Part shown: positions 27,212 to 36,577 of the stretch, piece after piece
Numbering within the stretch: position 1 is the stretch's first letter
How the letters are laid out: each line of letters begins with the position of its first letter
Origin: Ilyomonas sp965247435
GTDB taxonomy: Bacteria > Bacteroidota > Bacteroidia > Chitinophagales > Chitinophagaceae
Reading direction: 5' to 3'
Length of the DNA: 64,000 nucleotides
Assembly: GCA_965247435.1 (NCBI GenBank)
Contig: OZ252019.1
Location: 2,046,001 to 2,110,000, forward strand
The notes under the pieces: generated by a model
What the model saw: only the letters and a program-made list of their open reading frames with translations
Told to the model about the DNA's origin: nothing
The model's database searches: none
Program-made: the position numbers and the translations under genes

Positions 27212-29638
27212 ATGACAATCTCCTACAACTGGCTAAGTGAATATCTGCCTCAAAAAGTTGCACCGGAAGAACTTTCTAAAATTCTCACTGCTATTGGTTT
27301 AGAGGTGGAAAACATGGAAGTATATGAAAGTGTAAAAGGCAGTCTCAAAGGTTTGGTAGCCGGCGAAATCCTTACTTGTATTCCACATCCCAATGCTGAT
27401 AAACTGAAACTGACAACCGTAAACACGGGTGCCGGTGAGCCTTCGCAAATAGTATGCGGTGCGCCAAATGTAGCTGCCGGTCAAAAAGTGATTGTAGCCA
27501 CCGTTGGTACAACCATTTATCCGGCTGCCGGCGAGCCGCTCACCATGAAAATAGCTACAATACGCGGCGTGGAAAGCTACGGAATGATCTGCGCAGAAGA
27601 TGAGATCGGTTTAGGTACCGGTCATGCAGGTATTATAGTTTTGCCGGAAGCAGTAAAACCCGGCACACCCGCAGCAGAATATTTTGATAGTTATGCGGAT
27701 ATAATAATGGAGATTGGCCTCACTCCCAATCGCATGGATGCGATGAGTCATTTGGGGGTAGCAAAAGATGTATGCGCCTATCTTTCTTATCATCAGCATA
27801 AAGAAATTAAACCTCTATTGCCATTTGCGGATACTTTTAGCACCGGCAACCATGATCTTCCTATTACCGTAACCATCGAAAATGAATATGCCTGCAGGCG
27901 CTACAGCGGAGTAAGTATTTCCAACATCCGGGTAAAGTCTTCTCCGGCCTGGCTTCAGAACAGGTTAAAGGCAATTGGTGTCAGACCTATCAATAATATT
28001 GTGGACATTACCAACTTCGTTTTACACGAAACAGGGCAACCACTACATGCGTTTGATGCGGATGCGATAATTGGAAATGCGGTAATTGTAAAAAATTTAC
28101 CGCAAGGCACCACGTTTCTTACACTGGATGGTAAAGAGCGAAAACTAAATGCTGCAGACCTGATGATCTGCAATGCCGAAGCAGGCATGTGCATAGCCGG
28201 CGTCTTCGGCGGCGCCGAGAGCGGTGTAAAAGAAAGTACGACTGCTGTCTTCCTGGAAAGCGCCTGGTTCAACCCTGAAAACATCCGCAAAACATCGTTA
28301 GCACACGACCTTCGTACCGACGCGGCTGCGCATTTTGAAAAAGGCGTGGATATCTCCGCTACAGCAGATGTACTTAAGCGGACTGCGGTGCTGATAAAAG
28401 AACTGGCCGGCGGCGAGATTAGTAGTGACATCATTGATATATATCCGCAGCCGCAACAAAAAAGAGTAATAGTTTTAAAGTACAACTATCTACAAAAACT
28501 AAGCGGTAAACATTATACTTCCGGAGAAGTAAAATCGCTATTGCTGGCTTTAGGCTTTGAAATTATAAAGGAAACTGCTGATGCACTAACGGTTGCCGTA
28601 CCATTCAGCAAACTTGATATTTCGCTGCCAGCGGATGTGGTGGAAGAAATCTTACGGATAGATGGGATTGACAATATTGCTATTCCCGTTGCCATTACTA
28701 TTTCACCTGCACAGGAAACATTGGGCAATAAAGAAGCGCTGAAAAATAAGCTGGCCGGGCAGCTTACAGGCTTGGGGTTTTTCGAGATCATGACCAATTC
28801 TATTACCAACAGCAAATATTTCAGTCCGCAGGTATTGGACGGTACCGTAAAAATGATGAACAGCCTTAGCGAGGCGCTTGATGTGCTGCGGCCTTCTATG
28901 TTGCAAACCGGTTTGGAAACGATAGTATATAACAGCAATCGTAAAAACAGTAGCCTGCGCTTTTTTGAATTTGGTAAAACTTATCATACCAACGGTATTG
29001 GTAATTACACAGAAGCTGAACACGTATGCCTCTATATAACCGGCAGCCCCGCCGAGCAAGAATGGAAAGTGAAGCTTATGCCTCTCGGTTTTTTTGATAT
29101 TAAGGGCTATGCAGCGGCTGTTTTACAAGCCGCTGGTATCAATAATATCCGATTTGAAGAAAGCAATGAAGCTGAAAACGTTTCCTTGAATATAATAAGC
29201 GGCAATAAAATATTGGGTAATATTTGCACTGTCGCAACCGATCAGTTAAAACAATTTGATATTAAGCAACCGGTTTATTTCGCAGACATCTATTTCGATG
29301 TCTTATTGTCGCTTGTAGAAGCTAAGGCTATCATCTATACGGAAATACCGCGCTTTCCGGCGGTACAGCGTGATCTGTCATTAATAATAGATAAAGCCAT
29401 TTCTTATGGCAAAGTAGAAGCAACCATTTATAAAAAAAACCTTCCCAAGCTAACCGGCATGCGCTTATTCGATGTTTTCGAAAGTGAAAAGCTTGGTGAT
29501 AATCTGAAATCATTGGCGATATCCTTTACTTTCAGTGATGATGAAAAAACACTGACTGATAAAGAAACTGATAATATGATGAACACGATTACACAAGGTT
29601 TGGAAAAAGAACTGAATGCAGTTATACGAAAGGGTTGA
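27212..29638 (+). CDS. pheT: Phenylalanyl-tRNA synthetase beta subunit
   Basis: The 808-residue beta subunit of the alpha2-beta2 enzyme that charges tRNA-Phe. The N-terminal part MTISYNWLSEYLP is followed by a tRNA-binding OB domain (about 40-150, with HPNADKLKLTTVNTG), the B3/4 editing domain, the B5 domain and the catalytic-like core. The ferredoxin-fold anticodon-binding domain ends it (about 715-808, PRFPAVQRDLSLIIDK). pheS is not in the window. Confidence 0.97.
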   Translation: MTISYNWLSEYLPQKVAPEELSKILTAIGLEVENMEVYESVKGSLKGLVAGEILTCIPHPNADKLKLTTVNTGAGEPSQIVCGAPNVAAGQKVIVATVGTTIYPAAGEPLTMKIATIRGVESYGMICAEDEIGLGTGHAGIIVLPEAVKPGTPAAEYFDSYADIIMEIGLTPNRMDAMSHLGVAKDVCAYLSYHQHKEIKPLLPFADTFSTGNHDLPITVTIENEYACRRYSGVSISNIRVKSSPAWLQNRLKAIGVRPINNIVDITNFVLHETGQPLHAFDADAIIGNAVIVKNLPQGTTFLTLDGKERKLNAADLMICNAEAGMCIAGVFGGAESGVKESTTAVFLESAWFNPENIRKTSLAHDLRTDAAAHFEKGVDISATADVLKRTAVLIKELAGGEISSDIIDIYPQPQQKRVIVLKYNYLQKLSGKHYTSGEVKSLLLALGFEIIKETADALTVAVPFSKLDISLPADVVEEILRIDGIDNIAIPVAITISPAQETLGNKEALKNKLAGQLTGLGFFEIMTNSITNSKYFSPQVLDGTVKMMNSLSEALDVLRPSMLQTGLETIVYNSNRKNSSLRFFEFGKTYHTNGIGNYTEAEHVCLYITGSPAEQEWKVKLMPLGFFDIKGYAAAVLQAAGINNIRFEESNEAENVSLNIISGNKILGNICTVATDQLKQFDIKQPVYFADIYFDVLLSLVEAKAIIYTEIPRFPAVQRDLSLIIDKAISYGKVEATIYKKNLPKLTGMRLFDVFESEKLGDNLKSLAISFTFSDDEKTLTDKETDNMMNTITQGLEKELNAVIRKG

Positions 29639-29817
29639 TTGGTGTATGTAAATTTGCCGGCTTATACATTACCAGTCTGGCAATTTCAATCTCCGTTTTG
29701 GGTAGATTTTCAAATAAAAAATAAAAGCGGCATATACCAAATAAGCATTTGCAGCCTACTAAAAAAGCTAAAATATAGGTAATTAACGGGTATTAGTTAG
29801 CTTCGGCCCTATTGCGT

Positions 29818-29825
29818 TATCTTAG
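29818..29825 (+). promoter_or_regulatory. Promoter -7 box (TATCTTAG) for rnpB
   Basis: A near-consensus -7 box ends five bases before the outer helix of RNase P RNA, the expected distance to a start of transcription. Confidence 0.5.
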
Positions 29826-29829
29826 CTCC

Positions 29830-30198
29830 CGCTACAAACCCGCGCTATCGTGGCGCTTTCGGCGCCAAGGAAAGTCCGGACAGCATAGGGTAAACCCACC
29901 GGTTAAGCGCCGGCTCCCTACATGTTGGGAAGAGAAAGTGCCACAGAAAATAACCACCTTCTATTTTTCTTATAGGAAAAGCTATGGAGGAAAGGGTGCA
30001 AATGTGAGGTAAAAGCTTACGATGTTGCGCAGTAATGCACAATATGGGCAAACCTTGGGTGCTGAAATGCCATGTATAGGCTCGTTTGAGGGCGACCCGC
30101 CCGACAGAGCCAGGGTAGGCAGCTACAGGTAAACAGCAATGCTTATCGCAGATAAATGATAGTGTAAAAACAGAATCCGGCTTATGAGGTTTGTAGCG
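29830..30198 (+). ncRNA. rnpB: RNase P RNA (bacterial type A)
   Basis: The catalytic RNA that trims tRNA 5' ends. The ends pair as helix P1: CGCTACAAACC at 29830-29840 with GGTTTGTAGCG at 30188-30198. Conserved core blocks are present in order: AAGGAAAGTCCGGACAGC near 29868, GAGAAAGTGCCACAGAAA near 29931, AGGGTGCAAATGTGAGGTAA near 29993, and CAGAATCCGGCTTAT near 30171, which pairs with the 5' core. A T-run follows the 3' end and probably ends transcription. The about 369-nt length fits. Ends are from the P1 pairing and may be off by a few bases. Confidence 0.95.
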
Positions 30199-30320
30199 TT
30201 TTTTGTGTATAAAAGCTATAGATACACATTATTATTCCGTTTTAATTAAAAGTTGGCTAATCTACTTGCATTTCAATAAGAATATTTATGATAAACAGGT
30301 AGATAATAGTAGTACGACAC

Positions 30321-30860
30321 TTAATTGCAATTATACGCCGGCGGAATAGGCAATGCATCGCTTGCCCGGTCCCAGGCAAGATTAGCAATCCGCCATTTGT
30401 CTTCTTCTTTTATCAACTGTATGGCATTAATTCCAGACCGAATCGTCTCTTTACCATCGGCAATATATAAAATTTTATAGGTACTGAAGCGCTGTGCAAC
30501 CTTTCCAAAAAATTGTGTTTGCGAGCAAGTTTCCTGCTCTCCCCAAACTTCCATCTTCTGCTTCTTAAAGTTTTCTTCTGCAACCTGTGCATATTGCTGC
30601 ACGGTCCAGAATACAGGTTTGCTCCCTGCTGTTGAAATCAGAAAACCCTGTACAGTAAAAAGATTAGGAAGGTCGCCATATTTATTTTTTTCCAATTCAG
30701 TAAATGAAAGTGTCTGGTAAAAAACAGCAATTGTGGAATCAATAATTCTGTTTTCATCAGTTTGCAACAACGAATCCGGTGCTGTTTGACATGCAGCATT
30801 TTTGACAAGTAAGATAGACAGCAGAATATTAAGAGTTATAGCAATGGCAATTTTTTTCAT
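30321..30860 (-). CDS. Secreted protein, possible NTF2-like fold
   Basis: A 179-residue protein with a signal peptide (MKKIAIAITLNILLSILLVK, cleaved near residue 24). The mature part begins with an acidic helix, then FYQTLSFTELEKNKYGDLP. It ends in strands such as YKILYIADGKETIRSGINAI and EDKWRIANLAWDRA, a pattern reminiscent of SnoaL/NTF2-like proteins, but I do not recognise a specific family. I start at ATG 30860; the frame is open for 13 charged codons upstream, which would bury the signal peptide. Confidence 0.7.
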   Translation of the reverse strand: MKKIAIAITLNILLSILLVKNAACQTAPDSLLQTDENRIIDSTIAVFYQTLSFTELEKNKYGDLPNLFTVQGFLISTAGSKPVFWTVQQYAQVAEENFKKQKMEVWGEQETCSQTQFFGKVAQRFSTYKILYIADGKETIRSGINAIQLIKEEDKWRIANLAWDRASDALPIPPAYNCN

Positions 30861-31256
30861 ACAACGATTAATTTTTCTTTTATTCGAATCCTTTGACACT
30901 TATATTAGTTGAATAGATTAATCAACAATTCATCTAAATTATAATATTAATCAGTTATCCTGCGAAGCAACCTTTGAACGGTCATTGTTTTAGAAAAAGC
31001 GCTAACAGACTCTTGAATTATCCCTTCAAACCATTTATAACCGTGTCCGTTTTAAAAACATGATAACATTAATGAATAAAAAAACTTAATTCTTTTTAAT
31101 TCAAAAATGAAAGTATAAATGGAATTAAAAGTTTCAAAGTATAAAAATTATTGTATTTAATTCAAAAGTTTAAAGAATTAGAGTTGAAATAAAACACATA
31201 TAAATTACCTTTCACAGCGCTTGGATGTATAAATTGCAGAATTAAATTGAATTAAT
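30861..31256. other. AT-rich intergenic region with short repeats
   Basis: Nearly 400 bases without a gene. It holds the repeat cluster listed at 31091-31176. I see no consensus -7 box for the gene at 31257, so its start signal may be unusual. Confidence 0.5.
31091..31176. repeat. Cluster of direct and inverted AATTC/AAAG repeats
   Basis: TTTAATTCAAAA occurs near 31096 and near 31155. Its inverted form GGAATTAAAAG lies at 31121-31131. AAAGTATAAA occurs at 31110-31119 and again at 31137-31146. The cluster ends about 80 bases before the gene at 31257 and could be an operator region. Low complexity makes chance possible. Confidence 0.4.
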
Positions 31257-31961
31257 ATGCCGAAAGTGGTTGAATTTCCATCCAGTCCTTTTTCTAAGGC
31301 GCTGGAATTAGCAAATGCAGTAGATTATTTTGGTGGCAACTGTAGTTTGCAGAGCTGCGCTGACAAGGTAAACAAGAAGATCAGCGGTGGATTTGGCATG
31401 TTGGTCAGCTCTTCAATCAAGCATAACCTGATCAGCAGGAAGAAAGACCAGCTTTTAACCACCAACCTGTACAAGAATATAAAAAGTGCAGCGGACAGCA
31501 GGCAAGAAAGAAACTGCCTGCGGAAAGCTTTTCTGTCACCTGTTTTATACAAAAAAGTGTATGAACGATTTAAAGGTAAAGATTTCCCATTGCCAATGCT
31601 CGACAAGCTTTTGATAAGGGAATTTGCAGTAGGTGCGGATTTGGGTAGCCGCATTGCCGGATATTTTATAGATGGACTTAAATCCCTTCATCTTTTAGAT
31701 GGCGGTAAGCTTGTAGATATGGAGGTAGAAGAAAAACCCCGGGCTAAAAGTGAAGATTTCAAACCTGTAAATACTAATATAGAAATCAACCCGGTAGCTA
31801 CAATCTTACCTGCGCAACCGGATGTAGTTACAGGCACTGGTTATATAATTCACGTAACAGGCCCTGGCATGGATTCTACGATTACGATTAATGAAGCGGA
31901 AGATTTTTTTATTTTAGAAGCGATAACAAGGAAAATAAAAAAGCAGTTACAGGCAAACTAA
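31257..31961 (+). CDS. Uncharacterised protein, possible winged-helix N-terminal half
   Basis: A 234-residue protein without signal peptide. The N-terminal half is helical (KALELANAVDYFGGNCSLQS, then a KNLISRKKDQLLTT-like turn at about 58-72). Its spacing could be tandem winged-helix units as in DUF5343-like proteins. A proline/lysine linker follows at about 160-190, and a C-terminal beta-rich part (TGTGYIIHVTGPGMDSTIT) ends in the helix ILEAITRKIKKQL. I do not recognise a defined family. It stands alone in AT-rich flanks. Confidence 0.65.
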   Translation: MPKVVEFPSSPFSKALELANAVDYFGGNCSLQSCADKVNKKISGGFGMLVSSSIKHNLISRKKDQLLTTNLYKNIKSAADSRQERNCLRKAFLSPVLYKKVYERFKGKDFPLPMLDKLLIREFAVGADLGSRIAGYFIDGLKSLHLLDGGKLVDMEVEEKPRAKSEDFKPVNTNIEINPVATILPAQPDVVTGTGYIIHVTGPGMDSTITINEAEDFFILEAITRKIKKQLQAN

Positions 31962-32102
31962 AATAATTGGCTTACGCGGCAGTAGTTTGAATAAGGCTTT
32001 CGTTACGGCAGGCCAGGAATTTTTCATTCCTCTTTAATTCTAAATGGTTTACAAACAACTATACTGTAACACTTTATAAATGTACAGCTAAAGCTTCCCG
32101 CC

Positions 32103-32110
32103 TATCTTTG
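32103..32110 (+). promoter_or_regulatory. Promoter -7 box (TATCTTTG) for the thiolase gene
   Basis: An exact TAnnTTTG match followed by CGC, ending 22 bases before the ATG at 32133. Confidence 0.6.
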
Positions 32111-32132
32111 CGCTCTTAAAATTGCACGCACT

Positions 32133-33314
32133 ATGAATACGGAAGTTTATATTATGTCTGCCGTTCGCACGCCTGTTGGCAGTTTTGGCGGAGCCCTGAA
32201 AGATTTTTCAGCCACACAGTTAGGCGCAATTGCTATAAAAGCGGCGGTAGAAAAGGCAGGCCTGCAGCCCGGTGATGTACAGGAAGTGTTAATGGGTTGT
32301 GTATTACAGGCAAATCTTGGCCAGGCGCCTGCCCGGCAGGCTTCGATGCTTGCCGGATTACCGGATAACGTTGTGGCAACTACCATTAATAAAGTATGTG
32401 CAAGTGGCATGAAAGCCATTGCCAATGCGGCTCAAGCCATTTTGTTGGGTGATGCAGACATTATTGTAGCCGGCGGCATGGAAAGCATGAGCAATGTGCC
32501 CTATTATGCTACCAGCCAGCGCTGGGGGAATAAATACGGAAACATCCAGTTGATTGATGGCCTGGCCAAAGACGGCCTGACAGATGTGTATAAAAACTAT
32601 GCAATGGGTAATGCGGCGGAACTATGCGCTAAAGAATGCAGCATCAGCCGTGAGGAGCAGGATGCTTTTGCCATTGAAAGCTATAAACGCAGCCAGGCAG
32701 CCTGGAAACAGGGATTGTTTAACGAAGAAGTAATACCGGTAAGTATTCCGCAACGCAAAGGAGAACCGCTGCTTTTTGTAAAAGATGAAGAACCGTATAA
32801 CGTAAAATTTGAGAAAATACCGGAATTACAACCCGTTTTTCAGAAAGACGGTGCCGTAACGGCGGCCAATGCGAGCAGCATGAACGACGGTGCAGCAGCC
32901 TTGGTGCTGATGAGTAAAGAAAAGGCGCAGGCATTGGGACTGAATCCTTTAGCCGTTATTCGCGGCTATGCAGACGCAGAACAGGCGCCGGAATGGTTTA
33001 CTACTACGCCTTCGCTCGCGGTACCCAAAGCTGTTAAAAAAGCCGGCCTGGAAATGACTGATATTGATTTCTTTGAATTAAACGAAGCATTCGCGGTGGT
33101 AGGTATTGCTAATACAGAGAAAATGGGGCTTGATCCGGCAAAGGTAAATGTACATGGCGGCGCAGTGTCATTAGGGCATCCGCTTGGTTGCAGCGGTGCG
33201 CGGATTATTGTTACCCTTATAAATGTACTAAGGCAACATAACGGTAAACTGGGCGCTGCCGGCATCTGCAACGGTGGTGGTGGTGCAAGTGCAATGGTTA
33301 TCGAAAAAAGGTAG
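32133..33314 (+). CDS. Acetyl-CoA C-acetyltransferase (thiolase)
   Basis: A 393-residue biosynthetic or degradative thiolase that joins two acetyl-CoA to acetoacetyl-CoA or the reverse. The acyl-carrying cysteine is C89 in NKVCASGMKAI. The catalytic histidine is in GGAVSLGHPLGCSGAR, and the second cysteine is in GICNGGGGAS. Residue order and length match the thiolase superfamily. It is monocistronic with its own promoter-like box. The symbol is left empty because atoB, phaA and fadA homologues cannot be told apart here. Confidence 0.93.
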   Translation: MNTEVYIMSAVRTPVGSFGGALKDFSATQLGAIAIKAAVEKAGLQPGDVQEVLMGCVLQANLGQAPARQASMLAGLPDNVVATTINKVCASGMKAIANAAQAILLGDADIIVAGGMESMSNVPYYATSQRWGNKYGNIQLIDGLAKDGLTDVYKNYAMGNAAELCAKECSISREEQDAFAIESYKRSQAAWKQGLFNEEVIPVSIPQRKGEPLLFVKDEEPYNVKFEKIPELQPVFQKDGAVTAANASSMNDGAAALVLMSKEKAQALGLNPLAVIRGYADAEQAPEWFTTTPSLAVPKAVKKAGLEMTDIDFFELNEAFAVVGIANTEKMGLDPAKVNVHGGAVSLGHPLGCSGARIIVTLINVLRQHNGKLGAAGICNGGGGASAMVIEKR

Positions 33315-33441
33315 GTATCAGTAATAAAATTACAGTAATTGAGCAGCTAAAAAATAATGCTGACTACTATCTGAACGCTGTGTTACAACAGTAACTATTA
33401 TCAATATCTCCTTTTGTTTAAGAAAACTTTGTACAGTATCA

Positions 33442-33472
33442 TTTTGACAGGTGGTTTATAATGGTATTTTTG
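33442..33472 (+). promoter_or_regulatory. Promoter of lepB (TTTTG and TATTTTTG)
   Basis: A -33-like TTTTG at 33442-33446 and a -7 TATTTTTG at 33465-33472, 18 bases apart, followed by GC. The ATG at 33492 is 19 bases after the box. Confidence 0.6.
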
Positions 33473-33491
33473 CTCACCTTAAACTAAAATT

Positions 33492-35021
33492 ATGGGTTGG
33501 CTCCTTTTTATTATTGGTACAATCGGCTGGCATATAGGCATGTATGGAATGTTTAAAAAAGCGGGCATCGAACCCTGGAAAGCTTTAATCCCATTTTATA
33601 ACACCTGGTGCATCGTAGAAAAGTGCAGGCTGGGGAAAATCTGGTTCTGGCTGCAACTGATACCAATCGCCGGGCAATTTATTACCATCTGGATTACCAT
33701 AATTTTTGTAATGCATTTTGGTAAGTTTAATCTTATCCAGCATACACTTACGGTCTTCCTTCCGTTTATCTATTTTCCGTATTTAGGCTTTTCTAAAAAC
33801 GAGCGGTATAAAGGCCATGAAATTTTAAAACTTTATAAAAAACCGGCATCCCGCGAATGGATTGATGCAGCCGTATTTGCAATCGTTGCCGCTACTATCA
33901 TCCGCACTTTCATTTTTGAAGCTTATGTCATTCCTACCGGCAGTATGGAAAAAACATTGCTGGTTAACGATTTTCTGTTCGTAAACAAGATGAGTTACGG
34001 CGCACGCATTCCCCAGACGCCGCTCAGTTTTCCTTTCGTACATAATACGATGCCTTTTTCGCAAACAACTCCTTCCTATCTGAAATGGATTCAGATTCCA
34101 TACAAAAGACTGCCGGGTTTTACCGATGTTAAGAGATATGATGTAGTGGTTTTCAATTTTCCCGCCGGTGATACCATTATCAATGAACCAGGTTACTTTA
34201 GCGAAAATCCTTATTATGATGTACTTCGCAAGAACTACGATGGCAACAGAGACAGGCTGCGTGCGGAGCATGATGTAATAGTGCATCCGATGGATAAAAC
34301 GGATAATTACATCAAGCGGTGTGTAGCCGTTCCGGGTGATGTGCTGCAGGTAAAAGAAGGGAATTTATATATTAATAATAAAAAGGCTTATACGCCGGCT
34401 TCCTCTCAGATAGAATTCAGAATAATTACCGATGGCACGCCGCTCACGCAGGAATTTTTGCAGAATGAACTCGGTTATGAATTTGTAACAAGCGCCGAGG
34501 ATGACACCTATGAGAAAGATCAGAACTATTACCAGATGGCAGGCAATACATTCATTTTAAATATGACGGCCGAAGATGCAGAAAAAGTAAAGAAGCAGCC
34601 GCATGTAAAAACTGTAGAAATCTATTATGAGCATAGCGAAAACCCGGAAGTTTTTCCATACGATACTACCATTTATCACTGGAGCCGGGACAACTTTGGT
34701 CCGGTTACTATACCAGCTAAAGGCACAACAATCACGCTTTCTCCGCAAACAATTGCGCTGTACAGGCGCTTAATTTCTGTATATGAGCATAACAAGCTGG
34801 AAGAAAACGGTAATACATACCTGATTAACGGCAAGCCGGCTACGACTTATACCTTTCATTACAATTATTACTGGATGATGGGCGACAACCGGCACCGAAG
34901 CCAGGATAGCCGCTACTGGGGTTTTGTACCGGAGACAAATATCGTTGGCAAGGCATCGCTCATCTGGTTTAGCTGGAATAAAGGCCCACGCTGGAACCGG
35001 ATTTTCAAGGCAATACACTAA
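33492..35021 (+). CDS. lepB: Signal peptidase I
   Basis: A 509-residue membrane serine protease that removes signal peptides from exported proteins. Residues 1-110 hold several hydrophobic segments, an extension common in Bacteroidota (DUF5684-like). The S26 domain begins near 120 with a membrane segment. The catalytic serine is S151 in IPTGSMEKTLL, the lysine is K275 in NYIKRCVAVPGD, and box E is GDNRHRSQDSRYWGFVP near the C-terminus. The insert between S and K boxes is large. The cytidine deaminase gene starts nine bases later. Confidence 0.95.
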   Translation: MGWLLFIIGTIGWHIGMYGMFKKAGIEPWKALIPFYNTWCIVEKCRLGKIWFWLQLIPIAGQFITIWITIIFVMHFGKFNLIQHTLTVFLPFIYFPYLGFSKNERYKGHEILKLYKKPASREWIDAAVFAIVAATIIRTFIFEAYVIPTGSMEKTLLVNDFLFVNKMSYGARIPQTPLSFPFVHNTMPFSQTTPSYLKWIQIPYKRLPGFTDVKRYDVVVFNFPAGDTIINEPGYFSENPYYDVLRKNYDGNRDRLRAEHDVIVHPMDKTDNYIKRCVAVPGDVLQVKEGNLYINNKKAYTPASSQIEFRIITDGTPLTQEFLQNELGYEFVTSAEDDTYEKDQNYYQMAGNTFILNMTAEDAEKVKKQPHVKTVEIYYEHSENPEVFPYDTTIYHWSRDNFGPVTIPAKGTTITLSPQTIALYRRLISVYEHNKLEENGNTYLINGKPATTYTFHYNYYWMMGDNRHRSQDSRYWGFVPETNIVGKASLIWFSWNKGPRWNRIFKAIH

Positions 35022-35029
35022 CCATTGCT

Positions 35030-35512
35030 ATGATAAACAAACGCCACAGTTTTGAATTTGAAGAATACATAGCAGAGTATGAATTAGACAAGACCGATCT
35101 TTCTTTATTACTCTGCGCACGGGAAGCAACAAAGAAAGCTTATGCACCGTATTCTAAATTTTTAGTGGGTGCGGCTGCCCTGCTGGCAAATAACGAGATT
35201 GTTACCGGCAGTAACCAGGAGAATGCCAGCTATCCGGCAGGTATTTGTGCAGAACGGGCATTATTGGCTTCTTCAGCCCAGCTTTTTCCACAGGTACCTG
35301 TAATAACCCTCGCTATTACCTATAACAATTTACTGAACGAAAGTGATAAGCCTATTACACCTTGCGGTTTTTGCCGGCAGGTAATTGCAGAACAGGAAAT
35401 CCGGTTTAATCAATCAATGCGTTTGATATTATGCGGTAAAAAGGGAGCTGTCTATATATTTCCTAAAGCGTCAATGCTGCTTCCATTTGGTTTTGGAATT
35501 CAGGAATTTTGA
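35030..35512 (+). CDS. cdd: Cytidine deaminase
   Basis: A 160-residue zinc enzyme that deaminates cytidine and deoxycytidine to uridine in pyrimidine salvage. The zinc motif is CAERALL (Cys plus catalytic Glu) and PCGFCRQV (two Cys). The nucleoside-binding segment is SNQENASYPAG-like near residue 63. It lies nine bases after lepB and is likely co-transcribed. It converges with the next gene. Confidence 0.95.
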   Translation: MINKRHSFEFEEYIAEYELDKTDLSLLLCAREATKKAYAPYSKFLVGAAALLANNEIVTGSNQENASYPAGICAERALLASSAQLFPQVPVITLAITYNNLLNESDKPITPCGFCRQVIAEQEIRFNQSMRLILCGKKGAVYIFPKASMLLPFGFGIQEF

Positions 35513-35545
35513 AAGAGCAAAGTTTTAGACTTAACATAAAAAATA

Positions 35546-36577
35546 CTACCAAACGTTTTTAGGGCACCAATCGCCATACTTGTTTCCAATTAAGAATCCA
35601 ATAAGCAATTCGTGGCTGCCTTTGGAAACGGCGCTAAGTGCAGATATACTTTGATCGTAAGAATAACCTACATTGAAGCTGCTGTTGATATTTAAACCAA
35701 CCATCCCGGCATAACTATCTTTATATCGGTAGGAACCGCCAACCCACAAAAAGTCGCGGTATTGAAGCTTAGCATTTATATCGTAATTTACAATGGAAGA
35801 CTGAATGTATTTTACCATAACACTCGGTAAGAAATTTATGTCTTCTGTAAGTAAAAACCGGTAACCAGCCGTAAAAAAAAGATGAGGGATCAGTTTTCCT
35901 GATTGTTTTTTCACGGTATCGCTTTCAAAAGAAAGCTTATTCGGAATAATATTCTGAGCAGCAATCCCGGCAAAACAGGTTGCAGAATAGAGCCATAAAC
36001 CAGCATTTATATCGGGTTTCCAGGTGTGTAAATAACTGCTTCCGGCAATGGCCGGATCTAATACTGCATTTTCACCAAAATACAATTTACTGGTGTTTAA
36101 TGTAACATTTTGTAAGCCTGCCGAAATACCAGCGCTTAGGCTTATTTTTTCTGTCAAAGGCAAATGATAAGCATAAGTACCGGTAAAGGAGAACCGGTTT
36201 AATGGTCCCGTTCTGTCGTTCAGTATCGTTAAACCTACACCAGCATGTGGATCAGTTGCGCTGTAATTATCCCAATACTTCTCTCCTCTTGGGTTTTCAC
36301 CTTCCGGATGAAAGCTTGTTGCAGTTTCGCGCCCTTCATCGCTTTTATGCAAAGGTCCTTGTATGGTAAGATAAGTAGTAACCGGGGCGCCTTCTATTCC
36401 TACCCATTGATGACGATGGCTGATTTTTAAATCGGTATAATTTTCAATACCTGCAAGTGCAGGATTTATAATGAAGTTGTTTAAAATATACTGCGTGTAA
36501 TGGGGCCGTTGTTGTGCAACTGTTTTTGTAAAAACGATCAGGCATATAGCGAAGAGGAGCAAACGCATAGAGTGCAC
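35546..36577 (-). CDS. PorP/SprF-family outer-membrane protein (no adjacent partner)
   Basis: A 343-residue outer-membrane beta-barrel. It has a signal peptide (MRLLLFAICLIVFTKTVAQQ from the second Met). The N-terminal signature YTQYILNNFIINPALAGIEN, followed by HRHQWVGIEGAP, is characteristic of PorP/SprF, proteins of type IX secretion and gliding. The C-terminal end is LLIGFLIGNKYGDWCP. PorP/SprF genes often sit beside a large CHU_C-type surface protein. None is near this one; the flanks are cdd and 1 kb without genes. The start may be the ATG at 36568. Confidence 0.88.
   Translation of the reverse strand: MHSMRLLLFAICLIVFTKTVAQQRPHYTQYILNNFIINPALAGIENYTDLKISHRHQWVGIEGAPVTTYLTIQGPLHKSDEGRETATSFHPEGENPRGEKYWDNYSATDPHAGVGLTILNDRTGPLNRFSFTGTYAYHLPLTEKISLSAGISAGLQNVTLNTSKLYFGENAVLDPAIAGSSYLHTWKPDINAGLWLYSATCFAGIAAQNIIPNKLSFESDTVKKQSGKLIPHLFFTAGYRFLLTEDINFLPSVMVKYIQSSIVNYDINAKLQYRDFLWVGGSYRYKDSYAGMVGLNINSSFNVGYSYDQSISALSAVSKGSHELLIGFLIGNKYGDWCPKNVW

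Noticed and set aside
29812..30051. Short frames on both strands over 29812-30051
   Set aside because: They lie inside the RNase P RNA gene, whose conserved blocks and P1 pairing explain the sequence.
32000..32132. Possible riboswitch or leader before the thiolase gene
   Set aside because: The promoter-like box leaves a leader of fewer than 20 bases, too short for a riboswitch.
35527..35541. The 15-base repeat as proof of an integrated mobile element
   Set aside because: No integrase, transposase or tRNA gene lies between or near the copies, and related CTTAACATAA strings occur elsewhere (about 5346), so only a weak finding is kept.
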